A DNA stretch of 64,000 nt from Klebsiella africana (GTDB taxonomy: Bacteria; Pseudomonadota; Gammaproteobacteria; Enterobacterales; Enterobacteriaceae): the NCBI RefSeq assembly GCF_020526085.1, contig NZ_CP084874.1, forward strand, positions 1,736,001 to 1,800,000, written 5' to 3'. Of the stretch, positions 16,058-25,640 are shown piece after piece. Position 1 is the stretch's first letter, and every line of letters begins with the position of its first letter. Under the pieces are notes generated by a model. That model was not told where the DNA came from, searched no databases, and was given only the letters and a program-made list of their open reading frames with translations. The position numbers were made by a program, and so were the translations under genes.

Positions 16058-18160
16058 ATGCCCCGACCCATCCCTCTCGAACGTTATCGCAACATCGGTA
16101 TCTCCGCGCATATCGATGCCGGTAAAACCACCACCACCGAGCGCATCCTGTTTTACACCGGGATGAGCCATAAGCTGGGTGAAGTACACGATGGCGCGGC
16201 AACCACCGACTGGATGGCGCAGGAGCAAGAGCGCGGGATCACCATTACCTCGGCGGCGGTAAGCTGCTTCTGGCCGGGTATGGACCGCAGCTTTGAGCCG
16301 CACCGGATCAACATCATCGACACCCCGGGGCACGTGGATTTCACTATTGAGGTGGAACGTTCCATGCGCGTGCTCGACGGCGCGGTGATGGTGTACGACT
16401 CCGTCGGCGGGGTGCAGCCCCAGTCGGAGACTGTCTGGCGCCAGGCGAATAAATACCACGTCCCGCGGCTGGCCTTCGTCAACAAGATGGACCGCCCGGG
16501 GGCGGACTTCTTCCGCGTGGTGCAGATGATGATCGACCGTCTGAAGGCCAACCCGGTGCCGATTGTCATCCCCATTGGCGCTGAAGAGCATTTCACCGGC
16601 GTTGTCGATCTGGTAAAAATGCGCGCCATCCTGTGGGATGACGCCACCCAGGGCATGACCTTCAGCTATGGGCCTGTCCCTGACGATCTGCTGGCGACGG
16701 CCCGCGAGTGGCGGGAGAAAATGGTCTCGGCGGCGGCGGAAGCCAGTGACGCGCTGATGGATAAATACCTGGAAACCGGTGAGCTGGACGAGGCGGAAAT
16801 CGTCGCCGGTCTGCGCCAGCGCACGGTGAAGGGCGAAATCCAGGCGGTGCTCTGCGGGAGCGCCTTTAAAAACAAAGGCGTGCAGCGCATGCTCGATGCG
16901 GTGGTGGAGCTGATGCCGTCGCCGCTGGATATTCCGGCGATACAGGGCGTTGATGAGCAAGGCCAGCCGGCGGAACGCCATCCGAGCGACGATGAGCCGC
17001 TGTCGGCGCTGGCGTTCAAACTGATGACCGACCCCTACGTCGGCCAGCTGACCTTTATCCGCGTCTACTCCGGGACGCTGAAGAAAGGCGATGCGGTGTG
17101 GAACCCGGTGAAGGGCAAGAAAGAGCGCATCGGACGTATCGTGCTGATGCAGGCCAACGACCGCCACGAAGTTGACGAACTGCATGCCGGGGATATCGCG
17201 GCCTGCGTCGGTCTGAAGGATGTGACCACCGGCGATACGCTGTGCGACCCGGATGCGGTGATTACCCTCGAACGGATGGAGTTTCCGGAACCGGTGATTT
17301 CGCTGGCCATCGAGCCGAAGACCAAAGCGGACCAGGAGAAAATGGGCATCGCGCTGCAGCGGCTGGCGGCGGAAGATCCGTCGTTCCGTCTGCATACCGA
17401 TGAAGAGTCCGGCCAGACGATTATCTCCGGTATGGGCGAGCTGCATCTGGAGATCATTGTCGACCGGATGAAGCGCGAGTTTGGCGTCGAGGCCAACATT
17501 GGCCGTCCGCAGGTCACCTACCGCGAAACCCTGCGCAAGAAAGTGACGGACGTGGAAGGCAAATTTGTGCGCCAGTCCGGCGGTAAAGGGCAGTACGGGC
17601 ACGTCGTACTGACCCTGGAGCCGCTGGCGCCGGGCAGCGGTTTCGTCTTCGAGGACGCCACTAAAGGCGGGGTAGTGCCGCGCGAGTATATCCCTTCCGT
17701 GGAGAAAGGGCTGCGCGAAGCGATGGGCACCGGCGTGCTGGCGGGTTATCCGGTGGTTGACGTGAAAGCGACCCTGACCTTCGGGTCGTACCACGACGTG
17801 GACTCCTCGGAGATGGCGTTCCGCATGGCGGCGATCTTCGGCTTCCGGGAGGGCGCGCGCAAAGCGGACCCGGTGATCCTTGAGCCGGTGATGCACGTCG
17901 AGGTGGAGACGCCAGAAGAGTACGCCGGGAATATCATGGGCGATCTCTCTTCCCGTCGCGGGATGGTACAGGGGATGGAAGAGCGCTTCGGCAGCCAGAT
18001 CATCCGCGCCGATGTACCGCTGGCGGAGATGTTTGGTTATTCCACCACGCTGCGCTCGATGTCTCAGGGACGAGCAACCTACAGCATGGAGTTCCATCAT
18101 TACGCGGAAGCGCCACGCAATGTAGCGGATGAAATCATCGCCAGCCGGGCGAAAAGCTAA
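16058..18160 (+). CDS. Elongation factor G paralogue
   Basis: A 700-residue translational GTPase with full EF-G architecture. G1 is [14 protein letters not shown]3 DTPGHVDF, G4 NKMDRPG; domain IV contains [11 protein letters not shown] and domain [16 protein letters not shown]. It is near the length of housekeeping FusA (704) and aligns throughout, but its context is not the str operon: it stands alone behind a divergent ArsR gene. It may be a specialised or ribosome-protecting EF-G (drug tolerance, stress or recycling), but the sequence does not tell which. The E. coli region lacks it, having yeeE/yeeD here. Confidence 0.9.
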   Translation: MPRPIPLERYRNIGISAHIDAGKTTTTERILFYTGMSHKLGEVHDGAATTDWMAQEQERGITITSAAVSCFWPGMDRSFEPHRINIIDTPGHVDFTIEVERSMRVLDGAVMVYDSVGGVQPQSETVWRQANKYHVPRLAFVNKMDRPGADFFRVVQMMIDRLKANPVPIVIPIGAEEHFTGVVDLVKMRAILWDDATQGMTFSYGPVPDDLLATAREWREKMVSAAAEASDALMDKYLETGELDEAEIVAGLRQRTVKGEIQAVLCGSAFKNKGVQRMLDAVVELMPSPLDIPAIQGVDEQGQPAERHPSDDEPLSALAFKLMTDPYVGQLTFIRVYSGTLKKGDAVWNPVKGKKERIGRIVLMQANDRHEVDELHAGDIAACVGLKDVTTGDTLCDPDAVITLERMEFPEPVISLAIEPKTKADQEKMGIALQRLAAEDPSFRLHTDEESGQTIISGMGELHLEIIVDRMKREFGVEANIGRPQVTYRETLRKKVTDVEGKFVRQSGGKGQYGHVVLTLEPLAPGSGFVFEDATKGGVVPREYIPSVEKGLREAMGTGVLAGYPVVDVKATLTFGSYHDVDSSEMAFRMAAIFGFREGARKADPVILEPVMHVEVETPEEYAGNIMGDLSSRRGMVQGMEERFGSQIIRADVPLAEMFGYSTTLRSMSQGRATYSMEFHHYAEAPRNVADEIIASRAKS

Positions 18161-18167
18161 GCAACGT

Positions 18168-18375
18168 TCCCGGGTGTGACGCGAGGCGTCTTACCCGGGC
18201 TACTCTGGTACCAGCGCCCAGGCCCGGCAAGGCGAAGCCGCCACCGGGCAAAAAGGTAAGCACGAACCGGGGACGCAATGCCCGGCGGCGCTGCGCTTGC
18301 GCGGGCCTACGGTCAGGCGTCTCCCCGGTCATATTTTGTAGCCCGGGTAAGGCGGTAGCCGCAACCCGGGAATTT
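18168..18375. repeat. Cluster of REP-like palindromes
   Basis: Several GC-rich palindromic units between convergent genes: CCCGGGTGTGACGCGAGGCG near 18169, GGCCCGGCAAGGCGAAGCCG near 18220, TGCCCGGCGGCGCTGCGCTT near 18279, and GTAGCCCGGGTAAGGCGGTA near 18340. They resemble REP elements; no gene is supported here. Confidence 0.7.
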
Positions 18376-18382
18376 CAGCCAA

Positions 18383-19807
18383 TCAGACAATATCCTGCGC
18401 GTACTGCCACAGCGCCTTCAGCTGCGCCAGCTTCTCTTTATCATCCGCATACTGCTGATACAGCATCTGCAGCTCATCGGCATAGGCCTGCAAAAACGCT
18501 GGGGTAAACACCTGACGACGGTGCTCTAACCAGCGCTGCTGCTCATGTTCATCGAGCGTGCCGGGGAAGTTGCGCGCCCGGTAGTTAAACAGCAGGCGTT
18601 CGATACGCTGGTCGGCGAAGGTAATATCCAGCGCCGGCAGATTGCGCGGCTCGGTTTCCAGCACGATTTTCATCGCCGCGCGGTCGGCATCGCTAAAGAA
18701 CCCATTGTAAAGCTGGGCGTCGACGTTTTCGGACGGCACGAAGGGTTCGGCTTCGGCATAGACTGCCACCACTTTCTCCCGCACCTGCGGATTCGCCCGC
18801 AGCAGCTGGGCATTCTCCAGACAGCGCTGAATGGAGATCCCCAGCCGGTCGGCATCCTGCGGGCGCAGGGTATTGGCCTGGGCCAGCACCGGACACTTAT
18901 TTAAATGCACCAGCTTAATCGGCACCGCCGGCAGATCGCCAAGCTCGGCGCGCGGGGTGTAAAGCCGCTCGCGCAGGGCATCGGCATCCAGTTCCAGCAG
19001 CGGCGCCATATCGCCCGCCAGATCGACCATAATCACCGCATTGCGGTTTTCCGGATGCCAGGCCAGGGGCGCCACCAGGCTGGTGTTACCGCGCGCGGCG
19101 CCAAACATGCCTGAGACATGCACCAGGGGCTTCATCTGCGGGACGTCGATGAGCGTCGCCAGCTTGCGCTTATTGCGGTGGCTGTAGAGATAATCAAACA
19201 GCCGCGGCTGCTGGGTTTTCACCAATTTCGCCATGGCGATGGTGGCATACACGTCGGCCATCGCGTCATGGGCGTTCTGGTGTTCAATGCCGTTGGCGAC
19301 GGTCAGATGTTCAAGCCGGAAGCTCGGCAGACCCTCGTCATTCTCCGGCCAGGCGATCCCTTCCGGGCGCAGGGCATAGCAGGCGCGCATCACGTCGAGC
19401 AGATCCCAGCGCGAGTTATCGTGCTGCCAGCTCCAGGCATAAGGATCATAGAAGTTGCGATAGAAGATATTCCGCGTCACTTCGTCATCAAAGCGCACGT
19501 TGTTATAGCCGACGATACAGGTTTGCGGCACCGTGAACAGATCGTGGATGCGGCGGGCAAACGCGGCCTCATTATCCCCTTTGGCCAGCGCTTCCTGCGG
19601 CGTGATCCCGGTGATCATCACCGCCTGCGGCTGCGGCAGGTAATCGTCAGCGGGCTTGCAGTAAAACACCTCGGGCTCGCCGAGCACGTTCAGCTCCGCG
19701 TCGGTGCGGATGGCGGCGAACTGCGCCGGCCGGTCAAGGGAAGGGCTGGTGCCGAAGGTTTCATAATCGTGGAATAAAAATCCGGGCTGGTTGACGCTTT
19801 CTTGCAT
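18383..19807 (-). CDS. sbcB: Exodeoxyribonuclease I
   Basis: A 474-residue 3'-5' single-strand DNA exonuclease acting in recombination and mismatch repair. The N-terminal DEDD-family exonuclease domain (about 1-200) has the metal-binding FHDYETFGTSP (Asp and Glu near residues 13-15) and the Exo III motif HDAMADV near residue 180. The SH3-like and helical C-terminal domains are full length. Convergent with the EF-G gene and divergent from dacD. Confidence 0.97.
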   Translation of the reverse strand: MQESVNQPGFLFHDYETFGTSPSLDRPAQFAAIRTDAELNVLGEPEVFYCKPADDYLPQPQAVMITGITPQEALAKGDNEAAFARRIHDLFTVPQTCIVGYNNVRFDDEVTRNIFYRNFYDPYAWSWQHDNSRWDLLDVMRACYALRPEGIAWPENDEGLPSFRLEHLTVANGIEHQNAHDAMADVYATIAMAKLVKTQQPRLFDYLYSHRNKRKLATLIDVPQMKPLVHVSGMFGAARGNTSLVAPLAWHPENRNAVIMVDLAGDMAPLLELDADALRERLYTPRAELGDLPAVPIKLVHLNKCPVLAQANTLRPQDADRLGISIQRCLENAQLLRANPQVREKVVAVYAEAEPFVPSENVDAQLYNGFFSDADRAAMKIVLETEPRNLPALDITFADQRIERLLFNYRARNFPGTLDEHEQQRWLEHRRQVFTPAFLQAYADELQMLYQQYADDKEKLAQLKALWQYAQDIV

Positions 19808-19981
19808 AGTCTGTTCATTATCCGTGGTGGCGTGCGACCGGTATGGTAAACGATTTGTCCGGTCATCAGAAGGGTAACGGCACGCAACTTCCTCTGCTGT
19901 GTCATATTTTCTTGCAATTAAACCCTGATATGAAACGCGAAGTTCCGTAAAAAGGACGGCGGATCTGTAAATCTAGAGGAT

Positions 19982-21151
19982 ATGCCGTTGAAAGGCCGTT
20001 TGTTTATTGCTGTATCTTTGCTCGCTTCGAGCGTTTCCTGCGCATTTGCCGTCGATTTGCCTGCTACGGTCGCGCCGCCTTCCATCCAGGCTGGCTCCTG
20101 GGTGCTGATGGATTACACCACCGGTCAGGTGCTGACCGCGGGTAATGAACATCAGCAGCGCAATCCTGCCAGTCTGACTAAACTGATGACCGGCTACGTG
20201 GTCGATCGCGCCATCGACAGCCATCGTATCACCTTTGACGACATCGTCACCGTGGGTAAAGACGCCTGGGCGAAGGGTAACCCGGTGTTCGACGGGTCAT
20301 CGCTGATGTTCCTTAAGCCTGGGGATCGGGTCAGCGTCCGCGACCTCAGCCGTGGGCTGATTGTCGACTCCGGCAACGACGCCTGCGTCGCGCTGGCCGA
20401 CTATGTCGCCGGCGGCCAGCCGCAGTTTGTCGCCCTGATGAATCAGTATGTCGAAAAACTGCACCTGCAGGACACCCATTTCGAAACCGTCCACGGCCTC
20501 GACGCCCCGGGCCAGCACAGTTCGGCCTATGACCTCGCGGTGTTGTCGCGGGCGATTATCCATGGCGAGCCTGACGTCTACCATATGTACAGCCAGAAGA
20601 GCCTGACGTGGAACGGCATCACCCAGCAAAACCGGAACGGCCTGCTGTGGGATAAAACCATGAACGTCGATGGCCTGAAAACGGGCCACACCTCCGGCGC
20701 CGGCTTCAACCTGATCGCTTCGGCGGTGGATGGCCAGCGCCGGCTGATCGCGGTGGTGATGGGGGCGGACAGCCCGAAAGGCCGCGAGCAGCAGGCTGCT
20801 AAACTGCTGCACTGGGGCCAGCAGAACTTTGACACCGTGCAGGTGCTGCAGAAGGGGCAGAAGGTCGGCACCGAGCGTATCTGGTACGGCGATAAAGAGC
20901 AGATTAAGCTCGGCACCGATCAGGATTTCTGGTTAGCCCTGCCGAAGGCGGAAGTGTCGCGGATTAAAGCGAAATATGTACTGGATAAGAAGGACCTTGA
21001 GGCGCCGATCGCCGCCAACCAGCGGGTTGGCGAGATTTCGCTGTATGACGGCGACAAGGTGGTGGGGCACTATCCGCTGGTCACCCTCGAAAGCATCAAT
21101 AAAGGCGGAGTGTTCTCGCGAATGAGCGATTACCTGCACCACGAGCTGTAA
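19982..21151 (+). CDS. dacD: D-alanyl-D-alanine carboxypeptidase PBP6b
   Basis: Periplasmic peptidoglycan carboxypeptidase removing the terminal D-Ala of pentapeptides. An N-terminal signal peptide (LFIAVSLLASSVSCAFA) precedes the mature protein. The penicillin-binding motifs are all present: SLTK (about residue 62), SGN (about 125) and KTG (about 229). The C-terminus (SRMSDYLHHEL) resembles the amphipathic anchor of class C PBPs. 389 residues, against 388 in E. coli. AGAGGA lies close to the start codon. Confidence 0.95.
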   Translation: MPLKGRLFIAVSLLASSVSCAFAVDLPATVAPPSIQAGSWVLMDYTTGQVLTAGNEHQQRNPASLTKLMTGYVVDRAIDSHRITFDDIVTVGKDAWAKGNPVFDGSSLMFLKPGDRVSVRDLSRGLIVDSGNDACVALADYVAGGQPQFVALMNQYVEKLHLQDTHFETVHGLDAPGQHSSAYDLAVLSRAIIHGEPDVYHMYSQKSLTWNGITQQNRNGLLWDKTMNVDGLKTGHTSGAGFNLIASAVDGQRRLIAVVMGADSPKGREQQAAKLLHWGQQNFDTVQVLQKGQKVGTERIWYGDKEQIKLGTDQDFWLALPKAEVSRIKAKYVLDKKDLEAPIAANQRVGEISLYDGDKVVGHYPLVTLESINKGGVFSRMSDYLHHEL

Positions 21152-21158
21152 CCACGCC

Positions 21159-21186
21159 AACCGCCTCTTCGCAGGCGGTTTTTTTT
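21159..21186 (+). terminator. Terminator after dacD
   Basis: Arms AACCGCCT and AGGCGGTT with a 6-base loop, followed by a run of T. Confidence 0.92.
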
Positions 21187-21288
21187 CGCCTGCCGCTCGT
21201 GCTGACGAGACGCCTGTTTTTTCAGCAGTGGTGATGGCGACTCTGTGAATTCGCGCACATACTGAGGGGGGATCCTCTGCTAAATTAA

Positions 21289-21304
21289 CTGTATATATAT
21301 ACAG
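21289..21304. promoter_or_regulatory. LexA (SOS) box upstream of sbmC
   Basis: CTGTATATATATACAG is a perfect palindromic match to the LexA consensus CTGT-N8-ACAG, 26 bases upstream of the sbmC start. E. coli sbmC is LexA-regulated from the same position. Confidence 0.95.
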
Positions 21305-21329
21305 TTAATTATCCTCAAAAGGAGGCAAG

Positions 21330-21803
21330 ATGAACTACAGCATCACCACCCTCGGCAAGAAAACCATTGCCGGTTTCCATTTGGTCGGGCCATGGGAGCA
21401 AACCGTCAAGCAGGGGTTTGAGCAACTGATGATGTGGGTTGAGAACCGTCAGGTACCCGCCCGGGAATGGGTGGCCGTCTACTACGATAACCCGGAGGAA
21501 GTGCCCGCGGAAAAACTGCGCTGCGCGACGGCGGTGACCGTTGATGAGAATTACGTCATCCCCGCCAACAGCGAAGGGGTGATCCTGGCGGCGATTGCCG
21601 ACGGAGATTACGCCTGCGCCCGCGCGCGGGTGGTGGATAACGACTTCGCCACCCCGTGGATGCAGTTTTTCGACAGCCTGCTACAGAGCACGACGCATCG
21701 CGTTGCCCCCAGGCCTTGTTTTGAGATCTATCTCAACGACGGCAACCACGACGGCTACTGGGATATCGACATGTATGTTCCCGTTGAGCGCGTCGCGTCG
21801 TAG
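21330..21803 (+). CDS. sbmC: DNA gyrase inhibitor SbmC (GyrI)
   Basis: A 157-residue GyrI-like protein that binds gyrase and protects against gyrase poisons such as microcin B17. The family core [20 protein letters not shown] and the C-terminal [12 protein letters not shown] are conserved, and the length equals E. coli SbmC. A strong AAGGAGG precedes the start. The LexA box indicates SOS induction. Confidence 0.95.
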   Translation: MNYSITTLGKKTIAGFHLVGPWEQTVKQGFEQLMMWVENRQVPAREWVAVYYDNPEEVPAEKLRCATAVTVDENYVIPANSEGVILAAIADGDYACARARVVDNDFATPWMQFFDSLLQSTTHRVAPRPCFEIYLNDGNHDGYWDIDMYVPVERVAS

Positions 21804-21901
21804 CGGTTTACCCCTGTTCCGGACAAGGTTTTTTACATTCCCGGCATGCTCCGGGCGAAAAAGCAGTTACAATTGGCCTTTTCGTTTTGCCGGAGAGGGT
21901 T

Positions 21902-22960
21902 GTGCGCGCTGATAAATCACTCAAGCCATTTGAGATCCGCTTGTATCGCCATTATCGGGTGGTGCATGGTGTGCGGATTGCGCTGGCCTTTGTGCTCACT
22001 TTTTTGCTGGTACGGCTGCTGAACGTGCCGGAGGGGACCTGGCCTCTTATCACCCTGGTGGTGGTGATGGGGCCGATCTCCTTCTGGGGCAACGTCGTGC
22101 CGCGGGCGTTTCAACGCATCGGCGGCACGATCCTCGGCTCGGCGCTGGGGCTGGTGGCGCTGAAGCTTGAGCTTATCTCCCTGCCGCTGATGGTCATCTG
22201 GTGCGCGGCGGCGATGTTCCTGTGCGGCTGGCTGGCGCTGGGCAAGAAACCCTATCAGGCGCTGCTGATCGGCATTACCCTGTCGGTGGTAGTCGGGGCG
22301 CCGCCCGGCGACATGCATACTGCGCTGTGGCGAAGCGGCGACGTGATCTTCGGCTCCCTGCTGGCGATGCTGTTTACCGGTATCTGGCCGCAGCGGGCGT
22401 TCATCCACTGGCGTATCCAGATGGCCAGCTATGTCACGAACTTCAACCGCCTCTACCAGGCCGGCTTTTCGCCAAATCTGGTGGATCGCCCGCGGCTGGA
22501 AAAACATCTCCAGCAGGCGCTGAACGACGTTGTTAAAATGCGTGGGCTGATCACCCCCGCCAGCAAAGAGACGCACATCCAGAAGGCGATCTTCGAGGCT
22601 ATCCAGACCGTCAGCCGCAACCTCGTCTGCATGCTGGAGCTGCAGATCAACGCCTGGTGGGCCACCCGTCCGGGCCACTTTGTGATGCTCAATGCGCACA
22701 CTCTGCGGGAGACGCAGCAAATGACCCAGCAGACGCTGCTGTCCATCGCCCACGCGCTGTACGAAGGGAACCCTCAGCCCGTGCGCGCCAACAATGAAAA
22801 GCTGAATGAGATTGTCCTTGAACTGCGCCAGCTAATGAAAGAGCAGGGCGATGACGGCCTGGCGGAAACCCCAATCCATGGCTATGTTTGGCTCTCTATT
22901 GAACTGGCGCGCCAGCTGGAGCTGCTGTCGCATCTGATCTGCCGCGCGTTGCGCAAATAA
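21902..22960 (+). CDS. yeeA: FUSC-family inner-membrane protein YeeA
   Basis: A 352-residue membrane protein of the fusaric-acid-resistance-like (FUSC) family. About six hydrophobic segments lie in residues 20-165, followed by a soluble helical domain of about 190 residues. GTG 21902 is used: it follows GGAGAGGG and gives VRADKSLKPFEIRLYRHY, matching E. coli YeeA; a TTG at 21887 lies inside that ribosome-binding site. Substrate unknown. Confidence 0.88.
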   Translation: MRADKSLKPFEIRLYRHYRVVHGVRIALAFVLTFLLVRLLNVPEGTWPLITLVVVMGPISFWGNVVPRAFQRIGGTILGSALGLVALKLELISLPLMVIWCAAAMFLCGWLALGKKPYQALLIGITLSVVVGAPPGDMHTALWRSGDVIFGSLLAMLFTGIWPQRAFIHWRIQMASYVTNFNRLYQAGFSPNLVDRPRLEKHLQQALNDVVKMRGLITPASKETHIQKAIFEAIQTVSRNLVCMLELQINAWWATRPGHFVMLNAHTLRETQQMTQQTLLSIAHALYEGNPQPVRANNEKLNEIVLELRQLMKEQGDDGLAETPIHGYVWLSIELARQLELLSHLICRALRK

Positions 22961-23127
22961 ACGCCAGATGCGCCGGATAACTGTATGGGTTGTTTCGATT
23001 CAGCAGCGTTTAGGGTTATGATAAACGCAAAGGAAAAAACATTGTCATCAGCGACTGCTAGCAGTTATGTTAGCCCTATAACGCAGTCGCTTTACGAATC
23101 CGAATCTCAATTATTAGGGGTGTAAAA

Positions 23128-23451
23128 ATGGAAACAACTAAGCCTTCTTTCCAGGACGTACTGGAGTTTGTTCGTCTGTATCGTCGTAAAAACAAACTGC
23201 AGCGTGAAATTCAGGACGTTGAGAAAAAGATCCGTGATAACCAGAAGCGCGTTCTGCTGCTGGACAACCTCAGCGACTACATCAAACCGGGTATGAGCGT
23301 GGAAGCTATCCAGGGCATCATCGCCAGCATGAAGAGCGATTACGAAGATCGTGTTGATGATTACATCATCAAAAATGCCGAGCTGTCCAAAGAGCGTCGC
23401 GACATCTCCAAAAAACTGAAAGTGATGGGCGAAGCCAAAGTCGAAGGCTAA
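23128..23451 (+). CDS. tmaR: YeeX/TmaR, polar PTS-regulating protein
   Basis: A 107-residue, highly charged, coiled-coil-rich protein nearly identical to E. coli YeeX, renamed TmaR for clustering at a cell pole and sequestering PTS Enzyme I. The core [20 protein letters not shown] is fully recognisable. AGGGGT lies just upstream of the ATG. Confidence 0.93.
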   Translation: METTKPSFQDVLEFVRLYRRKNKLQREIQDVEKKIRDNQKRVLLLDNLSDYIKPGMSVEAIQGIIASMKSDYEDRVDDYIIKNAELSKERRDISKKLKVMGEAKVEG

Positions 23452-23760
23452 TCCCTGTCGGTCCGGCGGCAATCTCCGTCGCCGGGCTGTTCTGCTCTCC
23501 CTCTCCCTTCGTTTCTTTTCTGCAAAACTTTGCCCCGGCAACTGCCTCTCTGTACCGACTCTTTGCTATACTGCCCCGCGAAATGTATTGATATCGGAAA
23601 GGTTTCTCTGATCCTGGCCGGGCATCTGACGCAGCGGCGTCAGGGCGATATCTCAACACCTCTCACCTCTCCGACGATCGATTCGCCAGAAGACAAACTC
23701 AGGTGCTGACCGGGCGCGACAGAAACCTCCGCTGCTTTCGCCGACAGGAGTCAACCTCAC
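23452..23760 (+). other. 309-base gap before cobS
   Basis: GC-rich, no convincing ORF. Cobalamin genes often follow a B12 riboswitch; CAGCGGCGTCA (23632) and CCAGAAGAC (23689) faintly recall parts of one, but no clear B12 box or GGGAA block was found. A GAGGA-type site (GACAGGAG) lies about 10 bases before cobS. Confidence 0.4.
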
Positions 23761-24501
23761 GTGATTAAGTCATTCTTTGCTGCACTCTCGTTTATCAGCC
23801 GCCTGCCGGTTCCGGCGCGGTTATCCCAGGGCCTGGAAATCGAACAATATCAGCGCAGTATCGTCACCTTTCCGCTGGTCGGTTTACTGCTCGGCGCCAT
23901 CGCCGGCGCGGTGGTGTACCTCTTGCAGCCGTGGTGCGGCGTTCCACTGGCGGCGCTGTTCGGCGTGCTGACGCTGGCGCTGCTCACCGGCGGGTTTCAC
24001 CTCGACGGGCTGGCCGATACCTGCGACGGCATCTTCTCCGCGCGTACCCGCGACCGGATGCTGGAGATCATGCGCGACAGCCGGCTGGGCACCCACGGCG
24101 GGCTGGCGCTGATCTTCGTGCTGGTAGCAAAGGTGCTGGTGATTGGCGAGTTGCTCCTGCGCGATGCCCATCCTATTGCAGCGCTGGCGGCGGCCGGCGC
24201 CGTCGGACGCGGGATGGCAGTGCTGCTGATGTATCGTCATCGCTATGCGCGGGAAAAAGGGCTGGGTAATCTGTTTATTGGCAAAGTTAGCCTGCGGCAG
24301 ACGCTGGTGACGATGGTGATAGGGATCGCGCTGGCGACTGCCCTGCTGGGGCTGCCTGGCTTGCGCGCCGCGCTGATCACCCTGGTGCTGATCTGGGGTC
24401 TGGGATGGGCGCTGAAGCGAACCCTTGGCGGGCAGACCGGGGATACCCTCGGAGCGGCGATTGAGCTGGGCGAATTGCTCTTTTTACTGGCGCTGCTGTA
24501 A
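23761..24501 (+). CDS. cobS: Cobalamin synthase
   Basis: Integral membrane cobalamin-5'-phosphate synthase (246 residues, about 6-7 membrane helices) joining AdoCbi-GDP with alpha-ribazole phosphate in nucleotide-loop assembly. Conserved polar motifs include [14 protein letters not shown] and the C-terminal [16 protein letters not shown]. Translation begins at GTG. cobT follows after 27 bases. cobU, first gene of the E. coli cobUST operon, is not in the window. Confidence 0.95.
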   Translation: MIKSFFAALSFISRLPVPARLSQGLEIEQYQRSIVTFPLVGLLLGAIAGAVVYLLQPWCGVPLAALFGVLTLALLTGGFHLDGLADTCDGIFSARTRDRMLEIMRDSRLGTHGGLALIFVLVAKVLVIGELLLRDAHPIAALAAAGAVGRGMAVLLMYRHRYAREKGLGNLFIGKVSLRQTLVTMVIGIALATALLGLPGLRAALITLVLIWGLGWALKRTLGGQTGDTLGAAIELGELLFLLALL

Positions 24502-24528
24502 GGCCTGGCGCCAACGATGAGGAACAGA

Positions 24529-25596
24529 ATGGACACACTTTCGGCGTTACTGGCTGCCATTCCGCAGCCTGATGTGGCGGGCATGGCGCGCGCGCAGCAG
24601 CATATTGATGGCCTGTTAAAGCCCCCCGGCAGCCTTGGCCGTCTGGAGACGCTGGCCGTGCAGCTGGCCGGTATGCCAGGGCTGCAGGGGCAGCTGGCGC
24701 TAAGGGAGAAAGCGATCGTGGTGATGTGCGCTGACCACGGCGTCTGGCATGAAGGCGTAACGCCTTCGCCGCAGGCGGTAACAGCCATTCATGCCGGCAA
24801 TATGGTGCGGGCAAACACCGGCGTCTGCGTGCTGGCGGCGCAGGCCGGGGCCAGGGTGCAGGTGGTGGATGTCGGCATCGATGCCGACCCGCTGCCGGGC
24901 CTGATTAACCTCAAGGTGGCCCGCGGCAGCGGGAATATCGCCCGCACGGCGGCGATGAGTCGCCAGCAGGCGGAGACGGTGCTGCTGGCCAGCATGCATC
25001 TCACCCGCCAGCTCGCCGCCGACGGGGTGAAAGTCTTCGGCGTCGGCGAGCTGGGAATGGCCAATACCACCCCGGCCGCAACGGTGATTAGCGTCCTGAC
25101 GGGTTGCGACCCTGACGCGGTGGTGGGCTGCGGGGCCAATCTGCCTCTGGCGCAGCGGGGCCATAAGGTGGCGGTCGTGCGCCGGGCGATAGCCCATAAC
25201 CAACCGAATCCGGAAGAGGGGCTGGATGTCCTGGCGAAGGTGGGCGGTTACGATCTGGTGGGCATGACCGGGGTGATCCTCGGGGCGGCCTCCTGTGGCC
25301 TACCGGTGGTGCTGGATGGCTTCCTTTCCTATGCCTCGGCCCTGGCGGCCTGTCGCATGGCTCCCGCGGCGCATCCGTATCTTATCCCTTCGCACTTGTC
25401 GGCGGAGAAAGGGGCGCAGATCGCCCTCGACGCGCTGGGGCTACGGCCGTATCTCGATATGGACATGCGTCTGGGGGAGGGCAGCGGCGCCGCGCTGGCC
25501 ATGCACCTGCTGGATGCCGCCAGCGTGATGTACAACCAGATGGGAACGCTGGCGCAGAGCAACATTGTGCTGCCCGATAGCGCGCCATCGTCCTGA
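24529..25596 (+). CDS. cobT: Nicotinate-nucleotide-dimethylbenzimidazole phosphoribosyltransferase
   Basis: A 355-residue CobT that makes alpha-ribazole-5'-phosphate from DMB and nicotinate mononucleotide for the lower ligand of B12. Family segments: [32 protein letters not shown] and, near the C-terminus, the catalytic Glu region [14 protein letters not shown] 24529 is preferred to ATG 24517 because GAGGA lies between them at correct spacing and the product then begins MDTLSALL like other CobTs. Confidence 0.95.
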   Translation: MDTLSALLAAIPQPDVAGMARAQQHIDGLLKPPGSLGRLETLAVQLAGMPGLQGQLALREKAIVVMCADHGVWHEGVTPSPQAVTAIHAGNMVRANTGVCVLAAQAGARVQVVDVGIDADPLPGLINLKVARGSGNIARTAAMSRQQAETVLLASMHLTRQLAADGVKVFGVGELGMANTTPAATVISVLTGCDPDAVVGCGANLPLAQRGHKVAVVRRAIAHNQPNPEEGLDVLAKVGGYDLVGMTGVILGAASCGLPVVLDGFLSYASALAACRMAPAAHPYLIPSHLSAEKGAQIALDALGLRPYLDMDMRLGEGSGAALAMHLLDAASVMYNQMGTLAQSNIVLPDSAPSS

Positions 25597-25640
25597 TGGT
25601 AAAGCGCATCGTCTCCACGATGGGGGACGATGCGCCGGGT

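Noticed and set aside
16013..18100. 695-codon ORF on the minus strand inside the EF-G gene
   Set aside because: Arg/His-rich, no family motifs and lies exactly opposite a well-conserved gene; long antisense frames are expected with this GC-rich codon use.
23560..23760. Possible cobalamin riboswitch
   Set aside because: Only short resemblances; no B12 box and no GGGAA-GGTG core located by eye.
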